DNA of 64,000 nt from Prevotella sp. UBA2754 (GTDB lineage Bacteria > Bacteroidota > Bacteroidia > Bacteroidales > Bacteroidaceae), in NCBI GenBank assembly GCA_002353295.1, contig DEJG01000016.1, forward strand, positions 55,282 to 119,281. The letters run 5' to 3'. Shown here in pieces: positions 24,420 through 33,185 of this stretch. Numbering within the stretch: position 1 is the stretch's first letter; every line of letters begins with the position of its first letter. The notes beneath the pieces are model-generated. The model made no database searches, was not told where the DNA came from, and saw only the letters and a program-made list of their open reading frames with translations. Made by a program: the position numbers and the translations under genes.

Positions 24420-25229
24420 TTACTTTACCTTAGATTCCATCTCGTTACGGAGTCCCTTCATACCCGTGAGGTAACACTTGGCCGAGCCGAAAGAAAGGAA
24501 AAGGTCGAGTCTCACGGGCAGATGGTTTTTATCGTCAGTGACGAAAATACGAATTAATTCATGATTTTTGCCATCCTCGCGCTCGATGAACGAGAAAACA
24601 AGACAACGATACTTGCTTGAATTATTCTTCATCTTCAGTGTTGTCTTTCCTGTGTATTTTAACCAGGAATTGGACAATTTACGCGCATCGCTAATGGGCA
24701 TCGGAATGTTCTCACCAACCTTCAACTTATTAGCATCAAAATTACGTGCACGGAGGAAGATACTCATCATATCATAAATACAATCCTTGTATTCTGCATC
24801 TTTCCAAAATACCTCGCCATTGTCTTCAATACGGTGCATTTTCAAATGACAATTGTTGTTGGGATAAGTATACCACAACTCGTCCACATAGTAACGCTTA
24901 CCTTCGCGAGCTCCCTTACGGAAATAGAGTGGTGACAAGTCCAAATCTGTGTAACACAATAGGGTATCGCGCATCACAAAATAATTGTCAAGTTTACTAT
25001 TCCCTCGGGTTATCAAACTGGTACGATAGGCAGGTTTACCGTTACGAGTAGACTGTACGGTAGACATTGACGCCGTTCCCACTTTTACCCACACGAATTT
25101 CCAATTGAAATAGAGATCATAAGAGAGATACTCTCCTGACTTAAACGCCGTATTTTCGATGCCACACTGGGCATGAACAGCCATCAAACTACATGATGCA
25201 AATATTACAAATAACAGTCGTTTCATCAT
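24420..25229 (-). CDS. DUF3108 family exported protein
   Basis: A 269-residue protein with a signal peptide (LLFVIFASCSLMAVHAQ). The mature part begins FKSGEYLSYDLYFNWKFVWVKVGTA, the usual DUF3108 opening, and is mostly beta-strand, suggesting a periplasmic or outer-membrane-associated beta sandwich. The function is unknown. It lies five bases after the Ig-like lipoprotein gene and is the last gene of the GH3-Ig-DUF3108 unit; it ends six bases from the convergent aldo/keto reductase. Confidence 0.85.
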   Translation of the reverse strand: MMKRLLFVIFASCSLMAVHAQCGIENTAFKSGEYLSYDLYFNWKFVWVKVGTASMSTVQSTRNGKPAYRTSLITRGNSKLDNYFVMRDTLLCYTDLDLSPLYFRKGAREGKRYYVDELWYTYPNNNCHLKMHRIEDNGEVFWKDAEYKDCIYDMMSIFLRARNFDANKLKVGENIPMPISDARKLSNSWLKYTGKTTLKMKNNSSKYRCLVFSFIEREDGKNHELIRIFVTDDKNHLPVRLDLFLSFGSAKCYLTGMKGLRNEMESKVK

Positions 25230-25234
25230 ATTTC

Positions 25235-27181
25235 CTATTTTATAATTGAACTCTTCTTAACATATTCGATACCTAACTGACGAGCTCGTTCCTCATTTCG
25301 ATTTTTCAGTTTTTTCTGCTCCTTATCTGGTTTCTGCTTCGTAATAGCAGCCGGTTTCTGAAGGATGCGTGGTGTACCTGTCAGGTTCCAAGATAGGGTG
25401 ACATCAAACTTGGCCTTACATTCTATACTTCTTGGATAATAGTACACCTCTTCTGGCTGAATGTCCTCTTTATAATCACCCGTATCCCATCGCCCATTGC
25501 CATTCCTGTCTATAAAGGCCCGTATGTAATAGGTAGCTGGTGAGAGATAGAAAAAATCGGCATTGCCATCTTGAGCCCTCGCCTGTTTGAGAATTTTGTC
25601 ACTCTTGTCAAGCAATTCCACAACAACGGTGGTATCATTCACACCATTCAATTGCATCAATAAGGTTGCATAATCGTCCATAGAACGCACTTTGATACCC
25701 ATCTTATAGGATTTTGAAGCAACACCATAGATATCTACAAAAGCTGCTGAATCCACCTCCAGACTATATTCCGTGCCAGGCTGCCATTCCGCTATAAATT
25801 CATAGATACGTAAGGAAGAGTCACGCTGATGGAAATCATATGGTGTGTTATACCATAGCGAATCGATTTGCGTATAAAGATGTATCGCAGCAGTATCACA
25901 ACGAGCCAAAGGAGTAGGCATCTCGAAAGTAGCCACATAGTCAGGATCCATCTGTTGCTTGACATTATATTTCACTTTCAATGGTTCTGGTGGCATAATA
26001 CTATCATAGGGCTCACCGCGCTTCTTTTGTTTTTCCTGCTTTTTCTCCCATTCTTCAATCACTTTTTTGCGCTCTTTCTGACGCTTTACGTAACTTGTTT
26101 TTGCCAATACATTAACGGTATCTATCTGTGTGACTAGTACTCCTAACGAGTCTGTCATCAGATAGCTGAGTTCCATTCGCAAAGTGTCTTGATTAACTAG
26201 GGTCGTATCGCGCAACCAGTAAGTCAGGGTGTCCTTCTTTTCACTAGTTTCCAGCAGGAAGGCATTCTGCTCGTTGAAGTTCAAGCCTCGGATGACAGGA
26301 AGCTCAGGAATACCATAACTGAAATAAAGCGTGAAATGGTCTGCCTCTGTTCGCACTGGTTGTTTCAACAAATAACGTTCTGTCTGCACCTCCTGGAAAG
26401 CTAACAAGACTATATCGTCAGGATAGAAATGAGTATAGGGCACCTGAACGATATTATCGATATGGAGGGTGTCTTTCCAAATCGTATCTTGACGGATATC
26501 TGGTTTACTGGAAGGCTTATAAGTCTGATGCGAATAGGCTATCATTTCACTCTTCTGATTGAAGATATAATTACCGTCGACATCTTGCAAGGCATATACA
26601 CGATATTCGCCAGGAGCAACACCTTTGATGACAAAGCGCCCCCGCCCATCTGTTCTGGAAACTCGTAACAAAGGTTTGGTCTTGAAAGCAGAGTCACTCA
26701 AATCGTCATAAAGTCCAACCAAAATTCCCTTGACGGGCTCCAAATTGGAAGCATCTAGCACATGACCAGACACCTCGAAAGTATCTATCTGTTCGCCCGT
26801 TGAGAATGTAAAAGTATAATTTCCCAAGGGATTACCCTCGTTATTGTCACTAATAGCATCGCTGAAGTCAATAGTATAAGTCATATTGGGTTTAAGCGAG
26901 TCTTTCAGTTCCACCACAATTTTCTTACCAGCATCCTTAATCTCAGGCATCTCTAACTGGGGAGGTGACACTATGACTTTCTGGGTGGCATCTGCCAATT
27001 TGATATACTCATCAAACTGGATAGTCACCTTTCTGGTTGTCACTCCTATTGCGCCATCTGCTGGTGTTGATCCGATGATACGAGGGGGATCATCATCATA
27101 CCATCCACCATCAGGCTGTCCCATACGGGCACATCCGACAATGGCACACATGGCACATAGGATATAGAGGAGTTTCTTCAT
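25235..27181 (-). CDS. Ig-like (Big_5) domain lipoprotein
   Basis: A 648-residue lipoprotein (signal MKKLLYILCAMCAIVGC, lipobox IVGC). The N-terminal domain starts PPRIIGSTPADGAIGV and contains VTIQFDEYIKL and TYTIDFSDAI, the pattern of bacterial Ig-like domain Big_5. A carboxypeptidase-regulatory-like beta sandwich follows (VSGHVLDASNLEPVKGILVGLYD, GVAPGEYRVYALQDVDGNY), then long beta-rich regions and a Lys/Glu-rich helical stretch around residues 365-395. It is probably an outer-membrane or surface scaffold; its start overlaps the GH3 stop by an ATGA. Confidence 0.85.
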   Translation of the reverse strand: MKKLLYILCAMCAIVGCARMGQPDGGWYDDDPPRIIGSTPADGAIGVTTRKVTIQFDEYIKLADATQKVIVSPPQLEMPEIKDAGKKIVVELKDSLKPNMTYTIDFSDAISDNNEGNPLGNYTFTFSTGEQIDTFEVSGHVLDASNLEPVKGILVGLYDDLSDSAFKTKPLLRVSRTDGRGRFVIKGVAPGEYRVYALQDVDGNYIFNQKSEMIAYSHQTYKPSSKPDIRQDTIWKDTLHIDNIVQVPYTHFYPDDIVLLAFQEVQTERYLLKQPVRTEADHFTLYFSYGIPELPVIRGLNFNEQNAFLLETSEKKDTLTYWLRDTTLVNQDTLRMELSYLMTDSLGVLVTQIDTVNVLAKTSYVKRQKERKKVIEEWEKKQEKQKKRGEPYDSIMPPEPLKVKYNVKQQMDPDYVATFEMPTPLARCDTAAIHLYTQIDSLWYNTPYDFHQRDSSLRIYEFIAEWQPGTEYSLEVDSAAFVDIYGVASKSYKMGIKVRSMDDYATLLMQLNGVNDTTVVVELLDKSDKILKQARAQDGNADFFYLSPATYYIRAFIDRNGNGRWDTGDYKEDIQPEEVYYYPRSIECKAKFDVTLSWNLTGTPRILQKPAAITKQKPDKEQKKLKNRNEERARQLGIEYVKKSSIIK

Positions 27182-28674
27182 ACATTCAGCTTCAATAGTT
27201 GCTCAATATGCTCACGTGAATTGCTCAATCGAGGTACTTTATTCTGTCCTCCCAACTTCCCACGCAGTTTCAACCAGTCGTTAAACAATCCCTTACGAGC
27301 CTCTACCAGCTCAAGGGGCTGAAGAGTGATATTCTTAAAGCGTTTTGCTTCATAGTCACTATTGACTTCTTGTAATTTCTGGTCGAGCAACTGGGCAAAC
27401 TGTTGCAAGTCCTGAGGTGGTTTGGTAAACTCTATGAGCCACTGATGCCGACACTTGGCATTGGCATCCATAAACACAGGGGCTGCTGTATATTCCAACA
27501 CTTCCGCACCCGTTTGGCGACAGGCATAAGCAAGACCTTGTTCGGCATTATCCACAATGAGTTCTTCGCCAAAAGCATTGATAAAACTCTTCGTGCGCCC
27601 AGTGATAACGAATTTATAAGGATTCGTAGAGGTAAAACGGATAGTATCACCTATTTTATAACGCCATAATCCACAAGAAGTAGAAATCAGCATAGCATAG
27701 TTCTTATCCTTCTCCACTCCCCAAAGAGGTACAATATGGCCTTCATTACCCATTTCCTCAAACTCGTAGAACACCCCATAGTCCAACATCAGCAACATAG
27801 CCTTGTCGGCTGGGTCGTCCTGCAAACCAAAGAATCCCTCTGAGGCATTATAGGTTTCCATATAGTGCATATTGGGCGAGGTAATCAGCTGCTCGTACTG
27901 TTTACGATAAGGCGTAAAGGCTACACCGCCATGGAAGAATACCTCCAGATTAGGCCATACTTCTTCCAAATGGGTCTTGCCAGTTATTTCCATCATACAA
28001 TTCAAGACTGAGAGCATCCAAGAGGGGACACCTGAAATGTTCGTCACATTTTTGTCCATAGCCTCACGAGCAATGCGCTCTCTCTTTACTTCAAAATCTT
28101 GAAGCAGGGCTGTTTGCTTTTTAGGTACACGAACCAGATTAGCCAACGGATTGATATTCTCAATCAGGATAGCACTCAGATCGCCTACCAAAGAACCCGG
28201 CAAATTATAGTTGGGTGAATGACTGCCGCCTAATATCAAGGCACGCCCATCGAACAACCGACTCTTAGGATTATTACGCAAATAGAGGGCCACCGAGTCG
28301 AAACCACCCGCATAATGAATCTTTTGAAGACCTTCAGAACTGACAGGAATAAACTTCGACTTATCATTGGTAGTGCCCGATGATTTGGCATACCATTTTA
28401 TGCGTCCTTTCCAGAGGATGTCTGACTCACCGTGACGCATACGGTCAATCGGCTCCTTCAGTTCCTCGTAAGTATTCACTGGGCAATGCTTGATAAAATC
28501 ATCATAGTCCTTCATGGCGGAAAAAGCATATTTCCGCCCATATTCCGTATCCTTAGCCGATTGCAACAGATGGCTCAACACCTGAAGCTGCAACAGTTCG
28601 CCTTGCGTCTGATGCTTTTCCAAAGCCCGCATACGGGGCTCAAATACATATCTTACTAAACTTGTAATGCTCAT
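27178..28674 (-). CDS. GH3 auxin-responsive promoter family protein (acyl-adenylate-forming)
   Basis: A 498-residue GH3-fold protein. In plants, GH3 enzymes adenylate an acid and conjugate it to an amino acid; bacterial members have no settled substrate. It has the ATP motif WYAKSSGTTNDKSKF, the middle YNASEGFFG block and the C-terminal VITGRTKSFINAFGEE segment. Start 28674 (MSITSLVRY) fits the family; an in-frame upstream ATG at 28710 lies before the -7 box (28697-28704) and is excluded. It leads the unit with the Ig-like lipoprotein and DUF3108. Confidence 0.9.
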   Translation of the reverse strand: MSITSLVRYVFEPRMRALEKHQTQGELLQLQVLSHLLQSAKDTEYGRKYAFSAMKDYDDFIKHCPVNTYEELKEPIDRMRHGESDILWKGRIKWYAKSSGTTNDKSKFIPVSSEGLQKIHYAGGFDSVALYLRNNPKSRLFDGRALILGGSHSPNYNLPGSLVGDLSAILIENINPLANLVRVPKKQTALLQDFEVKRERIAREAMDKNVTNISGVPSWMLSVLNCMMEITGKTHLEEVWPNLEVFFHGGVAFTPYRKQYEQLITSPNMHYMETYNASEGFFGLQDDPADKAMLLMLDYGVFYEFEEMGNEGHIVPLWGVEKDKNYAMLISTSCGLWRYKIGDTIRFTSTNPYKFVITGRTKSFINAFGEELIVDNAEQGLAYACRQTGAEVLEYTAAPVFMDANAKCRHQWLIEFTKPPQDLQQFAQLLDQKLQEVNSDYEAKRFKNITLQPLELVEARKGLFNDWLKLRGKLGGQNKVPRLSNSREHIEQLLKLNV

Positions 28675-28696
28675 CTTTGTATGTTTATACAACGTG

Positions 28697-28704
28697 CAAA
28701 AATA
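28697..28704 (-). promoter_or_regulatory. -7 box TATTTTTG for the GH3 unit
   Basis: TATTTTTG on the minus strand, 22 bases before the GH3 start; it decides the start codon. Confidence 0.6.
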
Positions 28705-28742
28705 ATGCAATTCAGATGAACTACCAAATAATTTAATTATTT

Positions 28743-29726
28743 TTATTTGGCTCCAGCTTCAGCAAAAGCAGCTTCTTCAGCTTCAGCAATGATTTCCTCA
28801 CGTGTTTTTTCAACAGGTTTGGCTGTTATTTCATCCAACGAAAACTCATCTTCTGCAATAGACAGTGTTTGCTGTTGGTTATCGGAAACAAGACCTTTTG
28901 GCTCGCTGAAATCCTCTGGCACACTGACAGGTTCTTCCTCCATTTTTGTACGCTCTGCCTTGGCACCAAAAATGGCGTCAATAAACTGGGGTTCACGACG
29001 CAGACGTTGAAGGGTTTCTTTACTGGCCATCTGTTGGCTCTCCTTCTTGGAGTAACCCTTACCTGAGCAACCTTCCACTCCCTCTATCATTACTTGATAG
29101 AGAAAAACAGGACTGTTTTGCTCGTCGAATGACTGCTCCAACTGACGAAACTCCAAATTGACACGATTCTTCTGGCTCCATTCCAAGAGTTTCGATTTGA
29201 AGTTGACTTCTTTATAAGCAACCTTGTCTATATTGATTAACTGCTTCAGGATGCGTTTCTCCATGAACTTCATACAGGCAGAATAGCCTCGATCAAGATA
29301 AATCGCACCGACTAACGCTTCGAAGGCATTACCCCCCATATAACTATTGTGCGATGTAGCCTGACCAGACATCGTAACCATCTGTGTAATACCCATCTCC
29401 TTAGCAAGTTTGCCTAATGTTTCACGCTGTACCAACTTCGAACGGGCATTCGTGAGAAAACCCTCACGCTTACCTTCAAAATGGCGGAAGACTATATCAC
29501 CCACCACAGCATCTAGAATAGCATCTCCTAGAAATTCCAGTCGCTCATTGTTCAATGGACGCCCTTTTTCATTGCGCTTCTTGACACTTTTATGCATCAA
29601 GGCCTGCTTATACAACTGAATGTCGCGCGGATAGAAGCCCAAGACTCGGTATAAAGAAGAATAAAGCTCCTTCTCCTTGCGGAAAGGGAGCCTTATCCTA
29701 TCGATAAAGTTTGAATTATTCAGCAT
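28743..29726 (-). CDS. rnc: Ribonuclease III with long C-terminal tail
   Basis: RNase III cuts double-stranded RNA in rRNA and mRNA processing. It has the catalytic signature NNERLEFLGDAILDAVVGD and the downstream GNAFEALVGAIYLD (second metal-binding acidic cluster). A dsRNA-binding domain follows (about residues 175-245, FKSKLLEWSQ ... GYSKKESQQMASKETLQ). A tail of about 75 residues rich in Glu, Ala and Val (EEIIAEAEEAAFAEAGAK at the end) goes beyond the usual 220-250 residues. Start 29726 overlaps the fabF stop by 11 bases, indicating coupling; the longer frame start at 29789 lies well inside fabF. Confidence 0.93.
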   Translation of the reverse strand: MLNNSNFIDRIRLPFRKEKELYSSLYRVLGFYPRDIQLYKQALMHKSVKKRNEKGRPLNNERLEFLGDAILDAVVGDIVFRHFEGKREGFLTNARSKLVQRETLGKLAKEMGITQMVTMSGQATSHNSYMGGNAFEALVGAIYLDRGYSACMKFMEKRILKQLINIDKVAYKEVNFKSKLLEWSQKNRVNLEFRQLEQSFDEQNSPVFLYQVMIEGVEGCSGKGYSKKESQQMASKETLQRLRREPQFIDAIFGAKAERTKMEEEPVSVPEDFSEPKGLVSDNQQQTLSIAEDEFSLDEITAKPVEKTREEIIAEAEEAAFAEAGAK

Positions 29727-30978
29727 ACTTCTTGAATACGACACAAGCGTTATGACCTCCGAAACCGAAAGTGTTGCTGAGGCCTGCACGAACCTCGCGC
29801 TTCTGTGCCTTGTTGAAGGTGAAATTCAAATTATAGTCTATCTCTTCGTCTTTATCTTCCTCTTCATGATTGATCGTTGGAGGAATGATATCGTTCTTAA
29901 CGGCCAACAGGGTAGCCATGGCCTCAACAGCACCAGCAGCACCCAGTAAGTGACCTGTCATAGACTTGGTAGACGAGATGTTCAACTCATAGGCATGCTG
30001 ACCAAATACTTCCTTGATAGCCTTTGCCTCAGAAATATCACCTACATGGGTTGATGTACCATGTACATTAATATAATCGATATCCTCAGGTTTCATACCT
30101 GCATCCTCCAATGCATTCTGCATCACGAGTTTAGCACCCAGTCCCTCTGGATGTGAAGCAGTAATATGGTGAGCATCAGCACTCATACCAGCTCCTACCA
30201 TCTCACCATAAATCTGGGCTCCACGTGCCTTGGCATGCTCCAGTTCCTCGAGAATCAAGCAACCAGCACCCTCGCCCATGATGAAACCATCACGACTGGC
30301 ACTGAATGGACGACTGGCCTTTTCGGGCTCGTCGTTGCGAGTAGAAAGTGCCTTCATGGCATTGAAACCACCCACACCTGTCTCACAGATAGCAGCCTCA
30401 GCACCACCAGCCACAATCACATTAGCCTTACCCAAACGAATCAGGTTAAAGGCATCAGCCAATGCATTCGAAGAAGAAGCACAGGCAGAAGCGGTGATAT
30501 AGTTGGGACCGTGGAAACCATACATAATGGAAATCTGACCTGCTGCAATGTCAGCTATCATCTTTGGAATGAAGAAAGGATTGAACTTAGGACCATCCTC
30601 ACGATGAGAACCATAGTAAGTCACTTCCTCCTCGAACGTCTTGATACCACCGATACCTACACCAAAGACGACACCAATGCGGTTCTTGTCTTCAGTCTCC
30701 AGATCCATCTTGCTATCCTCTACGGCCTGCTTGGCTGCGATGATGGCAAGCTGGGTATAGCGATCCATCTTGCGGGCTTCCTTGCGGTCAATATAATCAT
30801 TTACGTTCAGATTCTTCACTTCGCAGGCAAACTGCGTCTTGAACTTGGAAGCATCGAAAAGGGTGATAGGAGCAGCGCCACTCTTACCAGCCAACAAAGC
30901 CTCCCAAGTTTCCTCAGGATTATTTCCTACTGGAGTAACAGCACCAAGACCTGTTACTACAACTCTTTTTAATTCCAT
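29716..30978 (-). CDS. fabF: 3-oxoacyl-ACP synthase II
   Basis: FabF elongates acyl-ACP with malonyl-ACP in fatty acid synthesis. The Cys-His-His triad is visible: ITASACASSSNALADAF, NVHGTSTHVGD and STKSMTGHLLGAAGA. The protein is 420 residues, standard length. It is the middle gene of acpP-fabF-rnc and is separated from acpP by a perfect 15 bp hairpin. Confidence 0.97.
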   Translation of the reverse strand: MELKRVVVTGLGAVTPVGNNPEETWEALLAGKSGAAPITLFDASKFKTQFACEVKNLNVNDYIDRKEARKMDRYTQLAIIAAKQAVEDSKMDLETEDKNRIGVVFGVGIGGIKTFEEEVTYYGSHREDGPKFNPFFIPKMIADIAAGQISIMYGFHGPNYITASACASSSNALADAFNLIRLGKANVIVAGGAEAAICETGVGGFNAMKALSTRNDEPEKASRPFSASRDGFIMGEGAGCLILEELEHAKARGAQIYGEMVGAGMSADAHHITASHPEGLGAKLVMQNALEDAGMKPEDIDYINVHGTSTHVGDISEAKAIKEVFGQHAYELNISSTKSMTGHLLGAAGAVEAMATLLAVKNDIIPPTINHEEEDKDEEIDYNLNFTFNKAQKREVRAGLSNTFGFGGHNACVVFKKYAE

Positions 30979-30993
30979 AAACTATTTTTAAAG

Positions 30994-31030
30994 CATAATG
31001 GTTGCTTCCAGTTTCGAAGCAACCATTATG
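30994..31030. promoter_or_regulatory. Perfect 15 bp hairpin between acpP and fabF
   Basis: CATAATGGTTGCTTC (30994-31008) is exactly complementary to GAAGCAACCATTATG (31016-31030) around a 7-base loop. On the transcribed minus strand it is followed by GCTTTAAAAATAG and has no clean U run. It is either a weak terminator/attenuator that raises acpP over fabF, or an mRNA processing and stability element, possibly cut by the RNase III encoded downstream. Confidence 0.7.
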
Positions 31031-31043
31031 TCTAATTTTTAAA

Positions 31044-31280
31044 TTATTTTGCGTTCTCCTCGATGTATGCAATTGCATCACCTACGGTAGAAATCTTCTC
31101 AGCCTTATCGTCAGGGATAGAAATACCGAACTCCTTCTCGAACTCCATGATGAGCTCTACAGTATCCAGTGAATCAGCACCCAGGTCGTTTGTGAAACTT
31201 GCCTCTGGCTTTACCTCTGCTTCGTCAACACCAAGTTTGTCTACGATAATTGCCTTTACTTTGCTTTCAATTTCTGACAT
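31044..31280 (-). CDS. acpP: Acyl carrier protein
   Basis: A 78-residue acidic helical protein with the phosphopantetheine Ser in LGADSLDTVELIM. It carries growing acyl chains during fatty acid synthesis and is the first gene of acpP-fabF-rnc. The leader of about 75 bases contains a small GC hairpin (31332-31345). Confidence 0.97.
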   Translation of the reverse strand: MSEIESKVKAIIVDKLGVDEAEVKPEASFTNDLGADSLDTVELIMEFEKEFGISIPDDKAEKISTVGDAIAYIEENAK

Positions 31281-31331
31281 AATTTTGTACTTTAATTGTT
31301 AATAAAATGATTTCTAATTTGAATGTGCACG

Positions 31332-31363
31332 GCCACAAGTGTGGCTTAGCGGGTGCAAAGTAA
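31332..31363 (-). promoter_or_regulatory. acpP promoter (-7 variant TTACTTTG) with leader hairpin
   Basis: TTACTTTG (minus strand, 31356-31363) is one base off TAnnTTTG and is followed by GCACCC, as for other promoters here. Just downstream, GCCAC/GTGGC (31332-31336 and 31341-31345) pair with a four-base loop near the expected mRNA 5' end, which may protect the abundant acpP transcript. Confidence 0.5.
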
Positions 31364-31474
31364 CGAAATTTTAATGAATTACGCAAATAAAAACAAGAAA
31401 AAAGCACTATTTATTGCACAAACCACCATAAACTGTGCATTATTTAAAGGGGGAAGAGGGCTATTTTGCTACCT

Positions 31475-32479
31475 CTATACATCAAAATGTTCTCTTCTGA
31501 GGGGATAATGATTACGTAAGTATTCGAATTTCGAGGGGTTAGCTTTCAATGCCTCACTGTCGTTCAATGGATTATAAAGTTCCAAAGGGTTACCTGTATA
31601 ATGAAAATCTGCAGGTAATTTGGGAGGCATCACCCTGTCAGGTAAAGGTAAATGGAAATGACGGCACAAGGCTTCTATCACCATATTATCAGCATTAACC
31701 TTGCCGTCGGCAGAGTAACCTGCAATATGCGGAGTTCCTATGAAAATTTTTTCCAATAGGCGGAGAGAAAGATTTGGCTCGCCTTCCCAAACATCAAGTA
31801 TGGCATCGCGCACCCTCCCCTCTTCTATCGCTGAAAACAAGGCTTCATTATCAACCACCTCGCCTCTGCTGGTATTTATTATATAAGGTATACGGGGTAA
31901 ATGGCTGAAAAAATGCTCATCGGCCATATGCCAGGTAGCATACTCGCCTTCGTGTGTCAGTGGAACATGGAAAGTGATGATATCAGCCTCTTCTGCTATC
32001 TGCGCTAACGATACATCTTCTGGTCGACCCAATGGTGGGTCGCATATCAACACTTTCATTCCCAAACGTTCAGCCACAACCTGAACTTTTGACCCTACAT
32101 GACCACAACCAACAATACCAATAGTTGCATCGCGAAGCAAAAGTCCTTTCTTCTGTTGTAAGAGCAAGAGAGAAGATTCTATATATTGGGCGACGGAAGC
32201 GGCATTACAACCAGGACAACTGGTCCACTGGATACCAGCTCGCTCCAGATAGTCGGCATCAATGTGATCAAACCCTATTGTGGCTGTTGCCACAAACTGA
32301 ACTTTGCTGCCTTTCAGCAGAGACTCATCACAACGAGTACGCGTTCTGACTATCAGTGCATCGGCATCCTTCACATCTGCAGCACTGATAGAAGCTCCGT
32401 TCAGAGCCACTACTTCGTCTGCCAAGAGAGCTAATTTGTCCTGTATATAAGGTATCTTATCGTCAACAATTATCTTCAT
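31475..32479 (-). CDS. pdxB: 4-phosphoerythronate dehydrogenase
   Basis: A 334-residue D-2-hydroxyacid dehydrogenase for the DXP-independent branch of pyridoxal phosphate synthesis. It has the NAD motif GIVGCGHVGSKV, TSRGEVVDNEAL with the catalytic Arg, the Glu in WEGEP and the His in GTPHIAGYS. The SCPGCNAASVAQYIES segment is characteristic of PdxB over other family members, and the length is close to the PdxB norm with a shorter C-terminal part. It stands alone and is divergent from DUF4254. Confidence 0.88.
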   Translation of the reverse strand: MKIIVDDKIPYIQDKLALLADEVVALNGASISAADVKDADALIVRTRTRCDESLLKGSKVQFVATATIGFDHIDADYLERAGIQWTSCPGCNAASVAQYIESSLLLLQQKKGLLLRDATIGIVGCGHVGSKVQVVAERLGMKVLICDPPLGRPEDVSLAQIAEEADIITFHVPLTHEGEYATWHMADEHFFSHLPRIPYIINTSRGEVVDNEALFSAIEEGRVRDAILDVWEGEPNLSLRLLEKIFIGTPHIAGYSADGKVNADNMVIEALCRHFHLPLPDRVMPPKLPADFHYTGNPLELYNPLNDSEALKANPSKFEYLRNHYPLRREHFDV

Positions 32480-32487
32480 TCTGGGTG

Positions 32488-32495
32488 CAAAGATA
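32488..32495 (-). promoter_or_regulatory. -7 box TATCTTTG for pdxB
   Basis: TATCTTTG on the minus strand, 8 bases before the pdxB ATG, giving a very short leader. Confidence 0.65.
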
Positions 32496-32512
32496 CAAAA
32501 TATATTTAAATT

Positions 32513-32542
32513 ATGAACTATGAACTATGAACTATGAACTAT
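32513..32542. repeat. Intergenic 7-mer array (ATGAACT x4)
   Basis: Four perfect head-to-tail ATGAACT units (32513-32540) plus AT lie between the divergent -7 boxes of pdxB and the DUF4254 gene, in the place where both -33 regions fall. Confidence 0.85.
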
Positions 32543-32548
32543 TTTTCG

Positions 32549-32556
32549 TATCTTTG
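32549..32556 (+). promoter_or_regulatory. -7 box TATCTTTG for the DUF4254-GT9-rubredoxin unit
   Basis: TATCTTTG followed by GCATCC, 26 bases before ATG 32583; the 7-mer array is directly upstream. Confidence 0.65.
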
Positions 32557-32582
32557 CATCCACAACAAAACAAGAAGAACAA

Positions 32583-33185
32583 ATGTCATTTACAAAAAAG
32601 GCCAATCAAATTTTCATCCAGGCGATTCGTGACTATCACCTTAAAGATGACGTCAATACTCCGATTTCCAATCCCTATGAACATGGAACCATTGAGTTTG
32701 ACCTCTATTCTAAGTGTTGGATTGACACGGTTCAATGGCATCTGGAGGATATTATCCGTGATCCGCATATCATTCCCGCCGACGCATTGGAACTGAAGCG
32801 CCGTATTGACCGCAGTAATCAGGACCGTACCGATTTGGTAGAACAGATAGATACGTATTTCCGTCAGATTTATCAGGAGATAAAACCACTGCCAGATGCG
32901 CGTCTGAATACAGAAAGTCCGGCATGGGCAGTGGATCGTCTGTCGATTCTAGCCTTGAAGATTTGGCACATGCAGGAACAGGTGGAGCGCAAGGATGTTG
33001 ATCCTTCGCATATCCAGAAATGCCAGGCTAAACTAGATGTACTAAAAGAGCAGCAGGTTGATCTGAGCATATCTATCGACCAATTATTGGAAGATATTGA
33101 GGCTGGACGAAAATACATGAAAGTATATCGCCAAATGAAGATGTACAACGACCCTGCCACTAATCCTATTTTATATAAGAAGTGA
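32583..33185 (+). CDS. DUF4254 domain protein
   Basis: A 200-residue, mostly helical cytosolic protein with no signal peptide. The conserved core NPYEHGTIEFDLYSKCWIDTVQWHLEDI and the late EDIEAGRKYMKVYRQMKMYNDPATNP fit DUF4254, a Bacteroidetes family of unknown function. Its stop overlaps the GTG start of the GT9 gene (GTGA), which ties it to LPS or glycan heptosyl transfer; a partner role is inference. Confidence 0.82.
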   Translation: MSFTKKANQIFIQAIRDYHLKDDVNTPISNPYEHGTIEFDLYSKCWIDTVQWHLEDIIRDPHIIPADALELKRRIDRSNQDRTDLVEQIDTYFRQIYQEIKPLPDARLNTESPAWAVDRLSILALKIWHMQEQVERKDVDPSHIQKCQAKLDVLKEQQVDLSISIDQLLEDIEAGRKYMKVYRQMKMYNDPATNPILYKK

